This document shows positions 15,320-24,370 of a stretch of DNA of 44,630 bases, piece by piece; position 1 is the stretch's first letter, and each line of letters starts with the position of its first letter. Source of the stretch: CAMLDH01 sp966250375 (GTDB lineage: Bacteria > Pseudomonadota > Gammaproteobacteria > Burkholderiales > Burkholderiaceae_D); assembly GCA_966250375.1 (NCBI GenBank), contig CBINHE010000028.1, forward strand, positions 1-44,630. The letters run 5' to 3'. The position numbers and the translations under genes were made by a program. The notes beneath the pieces are model-generated. The model was given only the letters and a program-made list of their open reading frames with translations, searched no databases and was not told the DNA's origin.

Positions 15320-18300
15320 GTGCGCTTAACTTCCATTAAATTATCGGGGTTCAAATCTTTCGTTGATCCCACCAATTTCCAGGTTCCGGGCCAGTTGGTG
15401 GGCGTGGTTGGTCCTAACGGTTGCGGCAAATCCAACATCATCGACGCCGTGCGCTGGGTTTTGGGGGAATCCAAGGCGTCCGAGCTGCGCGGCGAGTCGA
15501 TGCAGGACGTGATTTTCAACGGCAGCACGCACCGCAAACCGGCGGGGCGTTCGTCGGTCGAACTGATATTCGATAATGCTGACGGAAAAGCTTCCGGCCA
15601 GTGGAGTCAATACGCCGAAATCGCAGTCAAGCGCACGCTGACCCGCGACGGCACTTCTACTTATTACATCAATAACCAATCGGTGCGCCGCCGCGATATC
15701 CAGGATATTTTCCTGGGCACGGGCCTAGGCCCGCGCGCTTACGCGATCATCGGTCAAGGCATGATCTCGCGCATCATTGAAGCGCGACCGGAAGAATTGC
15801 GGATTTTTCTGGAAGAAGCCGCTGGCGTGTCGAAGTATAAAGAGCGCCGCCGTGAAACCGAAAATCGATTGCAGGATACGCGCGAGAATCTGGTGCGTGT
15901 CGAAGATATTTTGCGCGAATTGAATACCAATCTTGAAAAATTAGAGGCGCAAGCGGCAGTGGCCAACAAGTTCCGCGAGTTGCAATCGGATCAGGATGAG
16001 AAACAGAAACTGCTATGGTTATTGCGCAAGAATGAAGCCAAAGCCGAGCAGGAAAAATTCTTCCGTGATATCGAAAAGGCGCAAACTGACCTCGAAGAAC
16101 ATACCGCCAAGTTGCGCCACGTCGAAACCGAACTGGAGCATATGCGCCAGGCACATTACGCGGCTGGCGACCGCATGCATCAGGCGCAAGGTCATCTGTA
16201 CCAGACCAATTCTGAAATCGGTAGCCTGGAAGCACAGATCAAGTTCGTCATCGAATCGCGCAGCCGCCTGCAATCGCAACTCAATTCCTTGACTGCACAA
16301 CGCGACCAATGGCAACGTCAAGGCCAGCAGCATCAGGACGATTTGGTGGAAGCTGAAATGCATCTTGAGGAAGTCGCGATGCGGGTTGAACAATCGCAGG
16401 AAGCCGCACACCAGCAGCACGACAATCTGCCGGCGTTGGAGCAGGCATGGCGCGAATCGCAATTAAAGACCACCGAGTCGCGCGCCAGGATCATGCAGGC
16501 GCAGCAACAAATCGAACTGGAATCAGCACATCAGCGTAATGCATCCAATATTCTGTCGGGCCTGACTGTGCGCCGCGAGCGTTTGACGCAAGAGAAAAGC
16601 GGCTTGAACATGCCGGACAATACGCATCTTTCCAATCTCAAAATGCAATTGGAAGAAAAGCAGGTGGCATTGGAGGAGGCGCAGCAGCAACTCGAAGAAG
16701 CGCAGGAGCAGCAACCGCGACTGGAGGAAGAACGCCGTACCGCGCAACAGCAAGTCAATACCGAAACCGCGAACAATGCGCAACTGGAAGCACGCCTGAC
16801 AGCATTGAAGCAATTACAGGAAAACGTGCAAACGCAAGGCAAGGTCCAGCCTTGGCTGAAAAAGCATGAATTGGGTGAATTGCCGCGCCTGTGGCAAAAG
16901 CTGCATATCGATCAGGGCTGGGAAACCGCGCTGGAGTCGGTGCTACGCGAGCGTACATCCGCGCTGGAAATGTCGAATCTGGATTGGGCCAAATCCTTCT
17001 TCAGCGACTCGCCGCCGGCGAAACTGGCATTATTCACGCCGAATGTCACCCCTGGTTCCGTCACTGGTCCGGATGCGCTTACAGGATTAAAACCTTTCCT
17101 GAATTTACTGCAATTGAATGATCCGGGCCTGCGTGTCTTGATGCAGGACTGGTTGCACAATGTATTCGTCGCAGAAGATACCAACGCGGCCTTTGTCGAT
17201 CGTGCCAAGCTGCCGGTCGGCGGCTATTTTGTCACTAGGCAAGGTCATGTGATCAGCAAGTCGAGCGTACGCTTTTATGCCTCCGATTCCGAGCAGGACG
17301 GCATGCTGGCGCGCCAGCAGGAAATCGAAAACATCACCAAGCAATTGCGGGCGCAGCAGATGCTGGCCGACGAAGCCAAATCGCGTTCAGTGCGTGCCGA
17401 AGCGGCGTTGTCGCAATCGATACAGCGCTTGCAGGAAATTCGCCAGCGCGTCAACCTGTTGACGCAAACAGTGCACGGCTTGCAAATCGACGTCATGAAG
17501 CTGTCGGAAGTGCAGGAGCGTTTCAATCAGCGCAGCGCGCAAATCAGCGCCGACCTTTCCGAGATCGCTGGGCAAGAGGCGGAGCAGCAGCAGATCAAGG
17601 TCGAATCCGAGGCGAAATTCGAGCAATTGGATATTGAATTGGCGGAATTGCAAGAAATGCATGAAGCCGGCCAAACCGATTATCTAGCGAAGGAACAGCA
17701 GCTCAACGATGCGCGACAGCGTCTGCGTGAATTGGAGCGTGCCGCGCAGGAAGCGGAGTTTGCCGAAAAGTCGCATCGTAACAAGATCGATGAATTGAAG
17801 CGCAGCATTGCGACCGCATCGGAGCAAGCAGCCCAATTGTTTGCCAGTATGCAGCAGGGTCATCTGGAATTGGAAAGCCTGAATGACCAGGCGGCGCAAG
17901 CGGGCTTGCAATCATTGCTGGACAAGCGCACTGACCAGGAGCGCGCATTGGCCGATACGCGCCAAGAACTCGATCAATTGACGCAGAAGCTGCGCCAGCA
18001 TGAAGAAACGCGCATGCAATGCGAGCGCAGCCTGCAGCCGCAGCGCGACCGGATCACGGAACTCCAGTTGAAGGAACAGGCCGCGCGCTTGAACCAGGAA
18101 CAATATGCGCAGCACCTGCTCGAAGCGGAAGCGGATGAGGCCGCGCTGACCGAGAAGCTCAACAGTGATATCAGGCCGTCGTATTTACAAGGCGAAGTAA
18201 CCCGCTTGACCAATGCAATCGCGGCATTGGGCGCAGTGAACCTGGCCGCACTGGATGAATTGGCGCAGGCATCCGAGCGCAAGAACTTCCTCGATGCACA

Positions 18301-18853
18301 GAATGCGGACCTGACGGAAGCGATTAACACGTTGCAAGACGCGATTCACAAGATCGACAAGGAAACGCGCGATCTGTTGCAAGATACCTTCGACAAGGTC
18401 AATCACCATTTTGGCGAATTGTTCCCGATTTTATTCGGCGGCGGTCAAGCGAAACTGATGATGACCGGCGAAGAAATCCTCGATTCAGGTGTGCAGGTGA
18501 TGGCGCAACCACCGGGCAAGAAGAATGCAACCATCCATTTGTTGTCGGGTGGCGAAAAGGCATTGACCGCGACTGCGTTGGTGTTTTCGATGTTCCAGCT
18601 CAATCCGGCGCCGTTCTGCTTGCTCGATGAGGTCGATGCACCGCTTGATGATGCCAATACTGAACGCTTCTGCAATATGGTCAAGCGCATGTCGTCGCAT
18701 ACCCAGTTCCTGTTTATTTCGCATAACAAGATCGCGATGGAAATGGCGCAGCAATTGATCGGCGTGACGATGCAGGAGCAAGGTGTGTCGCGCATCGTCG
18801 CCGTGGATATGGAGTCGGCCGCAAATTTTGCATCTGAAGCGCAGGCAGCATGA
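15320..18853 (+). CDS. smc: Chromosome condensation protein SMC
   Basis: This 1177-residue ATPase organises and segregates the chromosome with ScpA and ScpB. The N-terminal head starts 'VRLTSIKLSGFKSFVDPTNF', with Walker A 'GPNGCGKSN' (about 31-39). Long Gln/Glu-rich coiled coils flank the hinge at roughly residues 500-670. The C-terminal head carries signature 'LSGGEKAL' (about 1075) and Walker B 'FCLLDEVDAPLDDAN'. The GTG at 15320 was chosen because the conserved head begins exactly there; the in-frame extension to 15236 is not SMC-like. Divergent from dapC. The zipA and ligA genes follow about 900 bases downstream, as in many proteobacteria. Confidence 0.96.
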   Translation: MRLTSIKLSGFKSFVDPTNFQVPGQLVGVVGPNGCGKSNIIDAVRWVLGESKASELRGESMQDVIFNGSTHRKPAGRSSVELIFDNADGKASGQWSQYAEIAVKRTLTRDGTSTYYINNQSVRRRDIQDIFLGTGLGPRAYAIIGQGMISRIIEARPEELRIFLEEAAGVSKYKERRRETENRLQDTRENLVRVEDILRELNTNLEKLEAQAAVANKFRELQSDQDEKQKLLWLLRKNEAKAEQEKFFRDIEKAQTDLEEHTAKLRHVETELEHMRQAHYAAGDRMHQAQGHLYQTNSEIGSLEAQIKFVIESRSRLQSQLNSLTAQRDQWQRQGQQHQDDLVEAEMHLEEVAMRVEQSQEAAHQQHDNLPALEQAWRESQLKTTESRARIMQAQQQIELESAHQRNASNILSGLTVRRERLTQEKSGLNMPDNTHLSNLKMQLEEKQVALEEAQQQLEEAQEQQPRLEEERRTAQQQVNTETANNAQLEARLTALKQLQENVQTQGKVQPWLKKHELGELPRLWQKLHIDQGWETALESVLRERTSALEMSNLDWAKSFFSDSPPAKLALFTPNVTPGSVTGPDALTGLKPFLNLLQLNDPGLRVLMQDWLHNVFVAEDTNAAFVDRAKLPVGGYFVTRQGHVISKSSVRFYASDSEQDGMLARQQEIENITKQLRAQQMLADEAKSRSVRAEAALSQSIQRLQEIRQRVNLLTQTVHGLQIDVMKLSEVQERFNQRSAQISADLSEIAGQEAEQQQIKVESEAKFEQLDIELAELQEMHEAGQTDYLAKEQQLNDARQRLRELERAAQEAEFAEKSHRNKIDELKRSIATASEQAAQLFASMQQGHLELESLNDQAAQAGLQSLLDKRTDQERALADTRQELDQLTQKLRQHEETRMQCERSLQPQRDRITELQLKEQAARLNQEQYAQHLLEAEADEAALTEKLNSDIRPSYLQGEVTRLTNAIAALGAVNLAALDELAQASERKNFLDAQNADLTEAINTLQDAIHKIDKETRDLLQDTFDKVNHHFGELFPILFGGGQAKLMMTGEEILDSGVQVMAQPPGKKNATIHLLSGGEKALTATALVFSMFQLNPAPFCLLDEVDAPLDDANTERFCNMVKRMSSHTQFLFISHNKIAMEMAQQLIGVTMQEQGVSRIVAVDMESAANFASEAQAA

Positions 18854-18872
18854 AACCAGGCAGCATAAAACG

Positions 18873-19046
18873 CTAGTAATGTAGTGCGGATCGCACCAAT
18901 GCCGCGCGCTTTTGGTAGTAGGCGACGTTCATTTGCGCTTCCCGCGCACGTTGTTCTTCCACATCCGCGCAGATCAAATAATGCCGCTCGGCGCGTTGCA
19001 GCCACCAACGATGAATAATACGGAAAAGCGACATAATCGAAAACAT
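18873..19046 (-). CDS. Small basic protein of unknown function
   Basis: The 57-residue form begins MFSIMSLFRIIHRWWLQRAE and ends in 'YYQKRAALVRSALHY'. It is rich in Arg, Trp, Tyr and Ala and probably helical. I do not recognise the family. A longer in-frame start at 19217 would give 114 residues. I prefer the shorter form because an AGGA site lies 10 bases before its ATG, and because codon third positions become GC-rich like neighbouring genes only from there; the upstream 57 codons are Ser/Thr/Asn-rich with atypical codons. It converges with smc (19-base gap). Confidence 0.55.
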   Translation of the reverse strand: MFSIMSLFRIIHRWWLQRAERHYLICADVEEQRAREAQMNVAYYQKRAALVRSALHY

Positions 19047-19549
19047 GGTGGTGCGTTCCTGCAGTCTGAAATCCTTTGTACGAGAGGCGCCGTCTTTCTT
19101 ACTTGCGCTAGTATTCAAGGCAGAAGCTGAGACGCTATTGTTCCCCTGCGTTGTCGTTTCATTCTCCTTCGCAGGGCGAGTGTCTGAAAATGAAAGTTGA
19201 TCAGAGAGACTATTCATGGCAGTACACGCATTGTGAGAAATGCTCTCTATGATTGGGTCTCATGCAGTTCTCCGTGTTGGAAATGGGATTTTGAACGAGG
19301 GCATCCAAGGCGACCTGGTTAAAGATTCCGAGTGGAAAATTTTTGTTTTAATAGCATGTACTGCCTATGGCCTGAAATGATTTCATTAATTGCAATTTTA
19401 TTACCGCGATGGCAGGGGGCATCTTGAGAACTGTCAATCTTGGTCTCACGATTCGTTTTTGGTCGTTTGCCAGCGAAATGTATATTCCTCGAATACAATA
19501 CGATTCGCGTTTCACGCGTCCGATAAACTGTCCGGCTTGACAACTTTGC
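19047..19549. other. Gene-poor stretch upstream of zipA
   Basis: About 500 bases hold no firm gene apart from the possible N-terminal extension of the small minus-strand protein (to 19217). A 9-bp inverted repeat, GGCAGTACA at 19218-19226 and TGTACTGCC at 19357-19365, is separated by 130 bases and may be chance. A TTGACA at 19537-19542, with TACCCT 18 bases later, could be part of the zipA promoter. The region is more AT-rich than its neighbours. Confidence 0.35.
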
Positions 19550-19771
19550 TTGGTAACACTTACCCTAACTGCCTTGCTAGGCGCCGCATGCTGGCGTCTT
19601 TATCTGCACGAGCATTTCAGCGGTCTCGATCGGAATTCACACATTCGCCTTCCCAATTTCTGGATTTCGTCAATGACCCGATTTATTTTCCCAATTTTGA
19701 ATATCGCCGCCGTGCGCGCCAACGACATGCGGTCTGCGGCGGATTTCGGCTATGAGGCGTTAGCGGCATGA
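19550..19771 (+). CDS. Possible small protein overlapping zipA by 4 bases
   Basis: This 73-codon frame starts at a TTG and has a hydrophobic opening, 'VTLTLTALLGAACWRLYLHE', and a C-terminal part 'RFIFPILNIAAVRANDMRSA'. Its stop overlaps the zipA ATG as ATGA, the usual geometry of translational coupling. I recognise no family, and no strong ribosome-binding site precedes the TTG. It may be a real membrane-associated peptide, a leader for zipA, or a chance frame. Confidence 0.3.
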   Translation: MVTLTLTALLGAACWRLYLHEHFSGLDRNSHIRLPNFWISSMTRFIFPILNIAAVRANDMRSAADFGYEALAA

Positions 19772-20859
19772 CTGATTTACAAACAAGTTTGATGGCAATA
19801 GGCGGCACCATCCTGATCGGCGTCATTACCTACAACAAATGGCAGGAGTACAAAGCCAAAAAAAGTGTAGAGCGGGCGTTCTCTTCCACGCATGATGATG
19901 TGTTGATGACGCTGGACACGGCAGTGACTGCGAATCCGCATACGCGGCATGAGCCGATTTTTGTGCCGGCCCATGGCGAAGAATATGTCGGGATAGATTC
20001 AACAGGCGATGCAGTTAGCCAGACGAACGATACATCGGCGTCGTTCATCGCACCACCTCAACAAAAAGAGTTGCCGGTGGACGAGTTGGTGGATTGCATC
20101 ATTCCTCTTGTTCTAGAAATCCCTGTGCGAGGAGAAAAGGCCATTGCGCCGATTCAATCTCTACGCCATGTCGGTAACAAACCGGTTCACTTTATCGGGC
20201 AGCGCGAGGATGGCGGCTGGGAGCCGATTATGCATGGCAGCATCTACACCACTCTGTACGCCGGCGTGCAACTGGCAAATCGCCATAATGCATTAAATGA
20301 AATCGAATATTCCGAATTAGTCATGCGCCTGCGTCAGGTCGCCGATCAACTTGATGCAGAGCCCGATGTACCCGATATGACTGGCGTCATGCAGAGGGCA
20401 CGTGAGCTGCATCAATTCGTGAGCGAGTACGATGCAAAGCTCAGCGTGAATGTCCTTTCCAAAGGTGCGCCATGGGCAATCAATACTCTGCTGGCTGCGT
20501 TGGAAAGGCAAGGCTTTGATTTACGGCCCGACGGTCGGCTTGTCATGCCTGATGGAGATGGTGGAATTTTGTTTTCGCTGTCGACCAACGTAACATTGGC
20601 GGCCGAAGCCACTTCACGCTTGACGCTGTTGCTCGATGTGCCGTGCGTGGCGCCGTTAAGGGATGGGTTTGGCGCCATGACCGCGTGTGCGAGAGTGCTT
20701 GCAGGACGATTGGATGGCACGGTGGTCGATGACGGCAATCAGCTTCTTTCGGATGCTGCGCTTGGTGAAATTGCAGAACAAGTCAGCATGTTTTACACCC
20801 ACATGGAAGAGGCTGCGATCCCGGCGGGGTCGACCCGGGCCTTGCGCTTATTCAGTTGA
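19768..20859 (+). CDS. zipA: ZipA-like cell division protein
   Basis: The 363-residue protein has a short N terminus, one transmembrane helix (about residues 7-22, 'SLMAIGGTILIGVITYNKW'), a basic stretch 'QEYKAKKSVERAF', a linker of about 90 residues, and a C-terminal globular domain. The globular part contains 'VNVLSKGAPWAINTLLAALE' and 'LVMPDGDGGILFSLSTN', the pattern of the ZipA FtsZ-binding domain. ZipA anchors FtsZ to the membrane during division. Position between smc and ligA supports the call, since smc-zipA-ligA order is known from pseudomonads. Sequence conservation of ZipA is low outside Gammaproteobacteria, so the call leans partly on context. Confidence 0.82.
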   Translation: MTDLQTSLMAIGGTILIGVITYNKWQEYKAKKSVERAFSSTHDDVLMTLDTAVTANPHTRHEPIFVPAHGEEYVGIDSTGDAVSQTNDTSASFIAPPQQKELPVDELVDCIIPLVLEIPVRGEKAIAPIQSLRHVGNKPVHFIGQREDGGWEPIMHGSIYTTLYAGVQLANRHNALNEIEYSELVMRLRQVADQLDAEPDVPDMTGVMQRARELHQFVSEYDAKLSVNVLSKGAPWAINTLLAALERQGFDLRPDGRLVMPDGDGGILFSLSTNVTLAAEATSRLTLLLDVPCVAPLRDGFGAMTACARVLAGRLDGTVVDDGNQLLSDAALGEIAEQVSMFYTHMEEAAIPAGSTRALRLFS

Positions 20860-22940
20860 TGATGCTGCCGAATTTGTTCGCCAATGCAACTCAGACTGCG
20901 AATGCAGCCGCGATACCAGCCCCAGCCGCAGAAGATTGGCCAGCACGCGCCGTCTGGCTTAGAACTGAATTGAATCGGCACAGTCATGCGTATTATGTGC
21001 TCGACAATCCTACTATTCCCGATGCGGAATACGACAAGCTGTTTCTCGAGTTGCAGGAATTGGAAGCCGCCCATCCTGACCTGATTCGTCCGGATTCGCC
21101 GACTCAGCGTGTGGGCGGCGCACCGCTGCCGCAATTCGCACAAGTACGTCACTCGGTACCGATGCTTTCTCTCGGCAACGGTTTTGACGAAAGCGACATC
21201 ATTGCATTCGATCGCCGCGTAAAAGAAGGTTTGCAGGCTGACGAAGAGGTCGAATATGCGACCGACTTGAAGTTCGATGGTCTCGCGATCAATTTGCGTT
21301 ACGAGGACGGCATTCTGGTCGAGGCAGCCACCCGCGGCGACGGTGCGACGGGTGAAAATGTGACCGCCAATATTCGCACCGTGCGCGCCATCCCGTTGCG
21401 TCTGCGTACCGACAACCCGCCCAAGGTGATTGACGTTCGTGGCGAGGTAATGATGTTCAAATCGGATTTGGACAAGCTCAACGAACGACAACGCAAAGCG
21501 GGATTGAAGGAATTTGCGAACCCGCGCAATGCGGCGGCCGGCAGCTTGCGGCAATTGGATCCACGCATTACCGCGCAACGTGCGCTGCGTTTTTTTTCCT
21601 ACGGCATCGGGCTGCTGGAAGGCGCCCAAATGCCATCCACGCATAGCGGCTTGCTCGACTGGTATCTTGAGATCGGCATGCCGGTATGTAGTGAGCGTGC
21701 GGTCGTCAAAGGCGCGAGTGGGCTGCTTGAATTTTTCCATCGTATCGGCGCTGCGCGCGAACACCTGCCTTACGAAATCGATGGTGTCGTGTACAAGGTC
21801 AATCGCGTCGCCCAGCAGCAAAAACTCGGTTTTGTGTCGCGTGCGCCACGCTTCGCGATAGCACATAAATTTCCAGCGGAAGAGGCGCTCACCGTGGTGC
21901 AGGATATTGAAGTGCAGGTCGGCCGCACCGGCGCCATTACGCCTGTTGCCCGGCTGACGCCGGTATCCGTTGGCGGTGTCACCGTCACGAATGCGACGCT
22001 GCATAACGAAGATGAAATTCACCGCAAGGATATTCAGATCGGCGATACGGTGATCGTGCGCCGTGCCGGCGATGTGATTCCTGAAGTGGTCGCATTCGTT
22101 CCTGAGATGCGGCCGATAAATGCACGAAAATTCGTAATGCCATCGGCCTGTCCGGTGTGTGGCTCGCCCATTATCCGGCTGGAAGAGGAATCAATTGCGC
22201 GTTGCTCGGGTGGTTGGGTCAAATGCGCGGCGCAGCGCAAGGGCGGCTTGCTGCATTTTGTATCACGCAGAGCGATGGATATTGAAGGCCTCGGCGATCA
22301 ACTGGTTGAGCAACTGGTCGACAAGCACGTGATTACGACTGCTGCAGACCTGTATAAACTGGGATTCACTTCACTTGCTGCTCTGAATCGGATGGCGGAT
22401 AAGTCGGCGCAAAATGTTCTTAATGCTCTGGAAAAATCGAAGTCGACCACGTTGCCACGTTTCATTTATGCGCTCGGCATTCGCCATGTCGGCGAGGCAA
22501 CGGCAAAGGAATTTGCGCGTCATTTCGGCAGCCTCGATGGACTGATGCACGCATCTGAAGAGCAATTGCTCGAAGTGGCGGATGTCGGCCCTGTTGTCGC
22601 ACGTTCGATCAGGGCGTTTTTTTCTGATCCGCTCAACATTGAATTAATTGAGCAACTGCGCGCGGCGGGTATAAGCTGGTCTGAGAGTGCATCCGAAAGC
22701 GCGCCGAAGCCTTTGTTGGGAAAAACCTTCGTTCTTACCGGAACCCTGCCTGTGCTTACCCGGGATAAGGCAGCGGAAATGATCGAAGCTGCTGGCGGCA
22801 AAGTTGCTGGCTCGGTCTCTAAAAAGACCAGTTATGTCGTTGCAGGCGAGGATGCGGGCAGTAAACTGGCAAAGGCGCAGGAGCTTGATATCCCGATTCT
22901 CGACGAGGCAGGGTTACTTCAATTGCTGGATCAAAAATGA
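20859..22940 (+). CDS. ligA: NAD-dependent DNA ligase
   Basis: The 693-residue ligase seals nicks in replication and repair using NAD+. Domain order: an N-terminal extension of about 25 residues, the NMN-binding Ia region (HAYYVLDNPTIPDAEYDKLF), adenylation Lys in 'TDLKFDGLAINLRYEDG' (about Lys138), an OB fold, a four-Cys zinc finger (about 430-455), helix-hairpin-helix repeats, and a BRCT domain from about 620 (LGKTFVLTGTLPVLTRDKAA). The ATG at 20859 overlaps the last base of the zipA stop. In the zinc finger, the last two cysteines are separated by six residues (CSGGWVKC) rather than the five of E. coli LigA. Otherwise intact. Confidence 0.97.
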   Translation: MMLPNLFANATQTANAAAIPAPAAEDWPARAVWLRTELNRHSHAYYVLDNPTIPDAEYDKLFLELQELEAAHPDLIRPDSPTQRVGGAPLPQFAQVRHSVPMLSLGNGFDESDIIAFDRRVKEGLQADEEVEYATDLKFDGLAINLRYEDGILVEAATRGDGATGENVTANIRTVRAIPLRLRTDNPPKVIDVRGEVMMFKSDLDKLNERQRKAGLKEFANPRNAAAGSLRQLDPRITAQRALRFFSYGIGLLEGAQMPSTHSGLLDWYLEIGMPVCSERAVVKGASGLLEFFHRIGAAREHLPYEIDGVVYKVNRVAQQQKLGFVSRAPRFAIAHKFPAEEALTVVQDIEVQVGRTGAITPVARLTPVSVGGVTVTNATLHNEDEIHRKDIQIGDTVIVRRAGDVIPEVVAFVPEMRPINARKFVMPSACPVCGSPIIRLEEESIARCSGGWVKCAAQRKGGLLHFVSRRAMDIEGLGDQLVEQLVDKHVITTAADLYKLGFTSLAALNRMADKSAQNVLNALEKSKSTTLPRFIYALGIRHVGEATAKEFARHFGSLDGLMHASEEQLLEVADVGPVVARSIRAFFSDPLNIELIEQLRAAGISWSESASESAPKPLLGKTFVLTGTLPVLTRDKAAEMIEAAGGKVAGSVSKKTSYVVAGEDAGSKLAKAQELDIPILDEAGLLQLLDQK

Positions 22941-23824
22941 CAAAGATTAGAAAAGCAGTGTTCCCGGTCGCAGGTTTGGGTAGCCGATTTTTGCCGGCAA
23001 CCAAAGCGCAACCGAAAGAAATGCTTCCGGTAGTTGATAAACCGTTAATTCAATATGCAGTTGAAGAAGCAGTAGCAGCGGGTATTACGGAAATGGTTTT
23101 CATTACTGGGCGCAATAAGCGCGCCATTGAAGATCATTTCGATAAAGCATACGAACTAGAGGCGGAACTCGAGGCCGCGCAAAAGACTGCGTTACTTGAG
23201 GTTATCCAAAACGTTATTCCGAAGCACGTTACCTGCATTTATATTCGCCAATCATTGCCGTTGGGCTTGGGACATGCAGTGTTGTGTGCACGTCCTGTGA
23301 TCGGCAACGAACCATTTGCGGTGTTACTGGCAGATGATTTCATGGATGTAGAGTCCGGCCAGCTTCCCGTCATGGCGCAGATGACTGAAATATTTTCCAA
23401 AGAGGGTGCTAGCATGCTGGCAGTGCAGGATGTTCCGCGCATCGATACCCGGCAATATGGCATTGTCAGTGTGTCGCCCTTTCAGCCCAATCTGGAAAGC
23501 GTCAACAGCATCGTGGAAAAGCCCTCGCCAGAGAGCGCCCCATCGACGCTGGCGGTCGTGGGGCGATACGTGCTGAGCAATAAAATCTTCGATTGCCTAG
23601 AGGGCCTCGGCAAGGGCGCAGGCGGTGAAATTCAACTGACCGACGGCATCGCCGCATTGATGAAATCGGAGCGCGTGCTGGCATATCGATATGCCGGGCA
23701 GCGTTATGATTGCGGATCTAAATTGGGATACCTGAAAGCGACGCTTGCGATGGGGTTAAAACATCCGGAAACCGGCAAGGAACTTTCAGAATATCTTCGC
23801 CGACACGATGGTAAGGGCCTTTAA
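22937..23824 (+). CDS. galU: UTP-glucose-1-phosphate uridylyltransferase
   Basis: This 295-residue enzyme makes UDP-glucose from UTP and glucose 1-phosphate for envelope polysaccharides and osmoprotectants. The nucleotide-binding opening 'FPVAGLGSRFLPATKAQPKE' is followed by 'MLPVVDKPLIQYAVEEA', 'LPLGLGHAVLCARPVIG', 'FAVLLADDFMD' (metal-binding Asp) and 'YDCGSKLGYLKA'. These match bacterial GalU. The ATG overlaps the ligA stop (ATGA), so the two are probably translationally coupled. The def gene begins 9 bases after it ends. Confidence 0.96.
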   Translation: MTKIRKAVFPVAGLGSRFLPATKAQPKEMLPVVDKPLIQYAVEEAVAAGITEMVFITGRNKRAIEDHFDKAYELEAELEAAQKTALLEVIQNVIPKHVTCIYIRQSLPLGLGHAVLCARPVIGNEPFAVLLADDFMDVESGQLPVMAQMTEIFSKEGASMLAVQDVPRIDTRQYGIVSVSPFQPNLESVNSIVEKPSPESAPSTLAVVGRYVLSNKIFDCLEGLGKGAGGEIQLTDGIAALMKSERVLAYRYAGQRYDCGSKLGYLKATLAMGLKHPETGKELSEYLRRHDGKGL

Positions 23825-23833
23825 AGAAAAATC

Positions 23834-24370
23834 ATGAGCATACGAGACATTCTTAAAATGGGCGACCCCCGGCTCTTGCGTCAAGCGCAGCCGGTAATGC
23901 AACTCGGCACGCCTGAACTGGACACGTTAATCCAAGATATGTTCGATACGATGCGTGCCGCCAATGGCGCGGGATTGGCGGCGCCGCAAATCGGCGAGGA
24001 TTTGCAAATCCTTATCTTCGGTTTCAAGCACAACGCCCGTTACCCGGATGCGCCCGCGATTCCGGAAACGGTATTGATCAATCCTGTCGTAAAGCCCCTT
24101 GCGGAGGAAATGGAAGAAGATTGGGAAGGATGCCTTTCGGTACCCGGCCTGCGTGGCATGGTGCCGCGCTGGACCCGATTGCATTACGAAGGACTGGATC
24201 AATACGGCAATCTGATCAGTCGCGATGTGGAAGGATTCCATGCGCGCGTAGTGCAGCATGAATGCGATCATCTAGCGGGTATCCTTTATCCAATGCGGAT
24301 CAAGGATTTTTCACGCTTTGGTTTTGTGGACGTGCTGTTTCCCGGACTGGATGCCGGTGATGACGACTGA
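23834..24370 (+). CDS. def: Peptide deformylase
   Basis: The 178-residue iron-dependent hydrolase removes the formyl group from the N-terminal methionine of new proteins. All three family motifs are present: 'GAGLAAPQIGE' (GxGxAAxQ), 'EGCLSVPG' with the metal-binding Cys, and 'QHECDHLAGILY' (HExDH, two metal-binding His and catalytic Glu). Length is usual for the family. This gene is not in the common def-fmt arrangement; it follows galU, so a second def elsewhere in the genome is possible. Its stop directly abuts the convergent pseudouridine synthase gene. Confidence 0.96.
   Translation: MSIRDILKMGDPRLLRQAQPVMQLGTPELDTLIQDMFDTMRAANGAGLAAPQIGEDLQILIFGFKHNARYPDAPAIPETVLINPVVKPLAEEMEEDWEGCLSVPGLRGMVPRWTRLHYEGLDQYGNLISRDVEGFHARVVQHECDHLAGILYPMRIKDFSRFGFVDVLFPGLDAGDDD

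Noticed and set aside
19218..19365. 9-bp inverted repeat with 130 bases between arms, considered as ends of a small mobile element
   Set aside because: No target duplication and no further end similarity; likely chance.
20793..22022. A 409-codon open frame on the minus strand opposite zipA/ligA
   Set aside because: It is antisense to the catalytic part of ligA, with His/Arg/Gln-rich low-sense composition; a shadow of codon bias.
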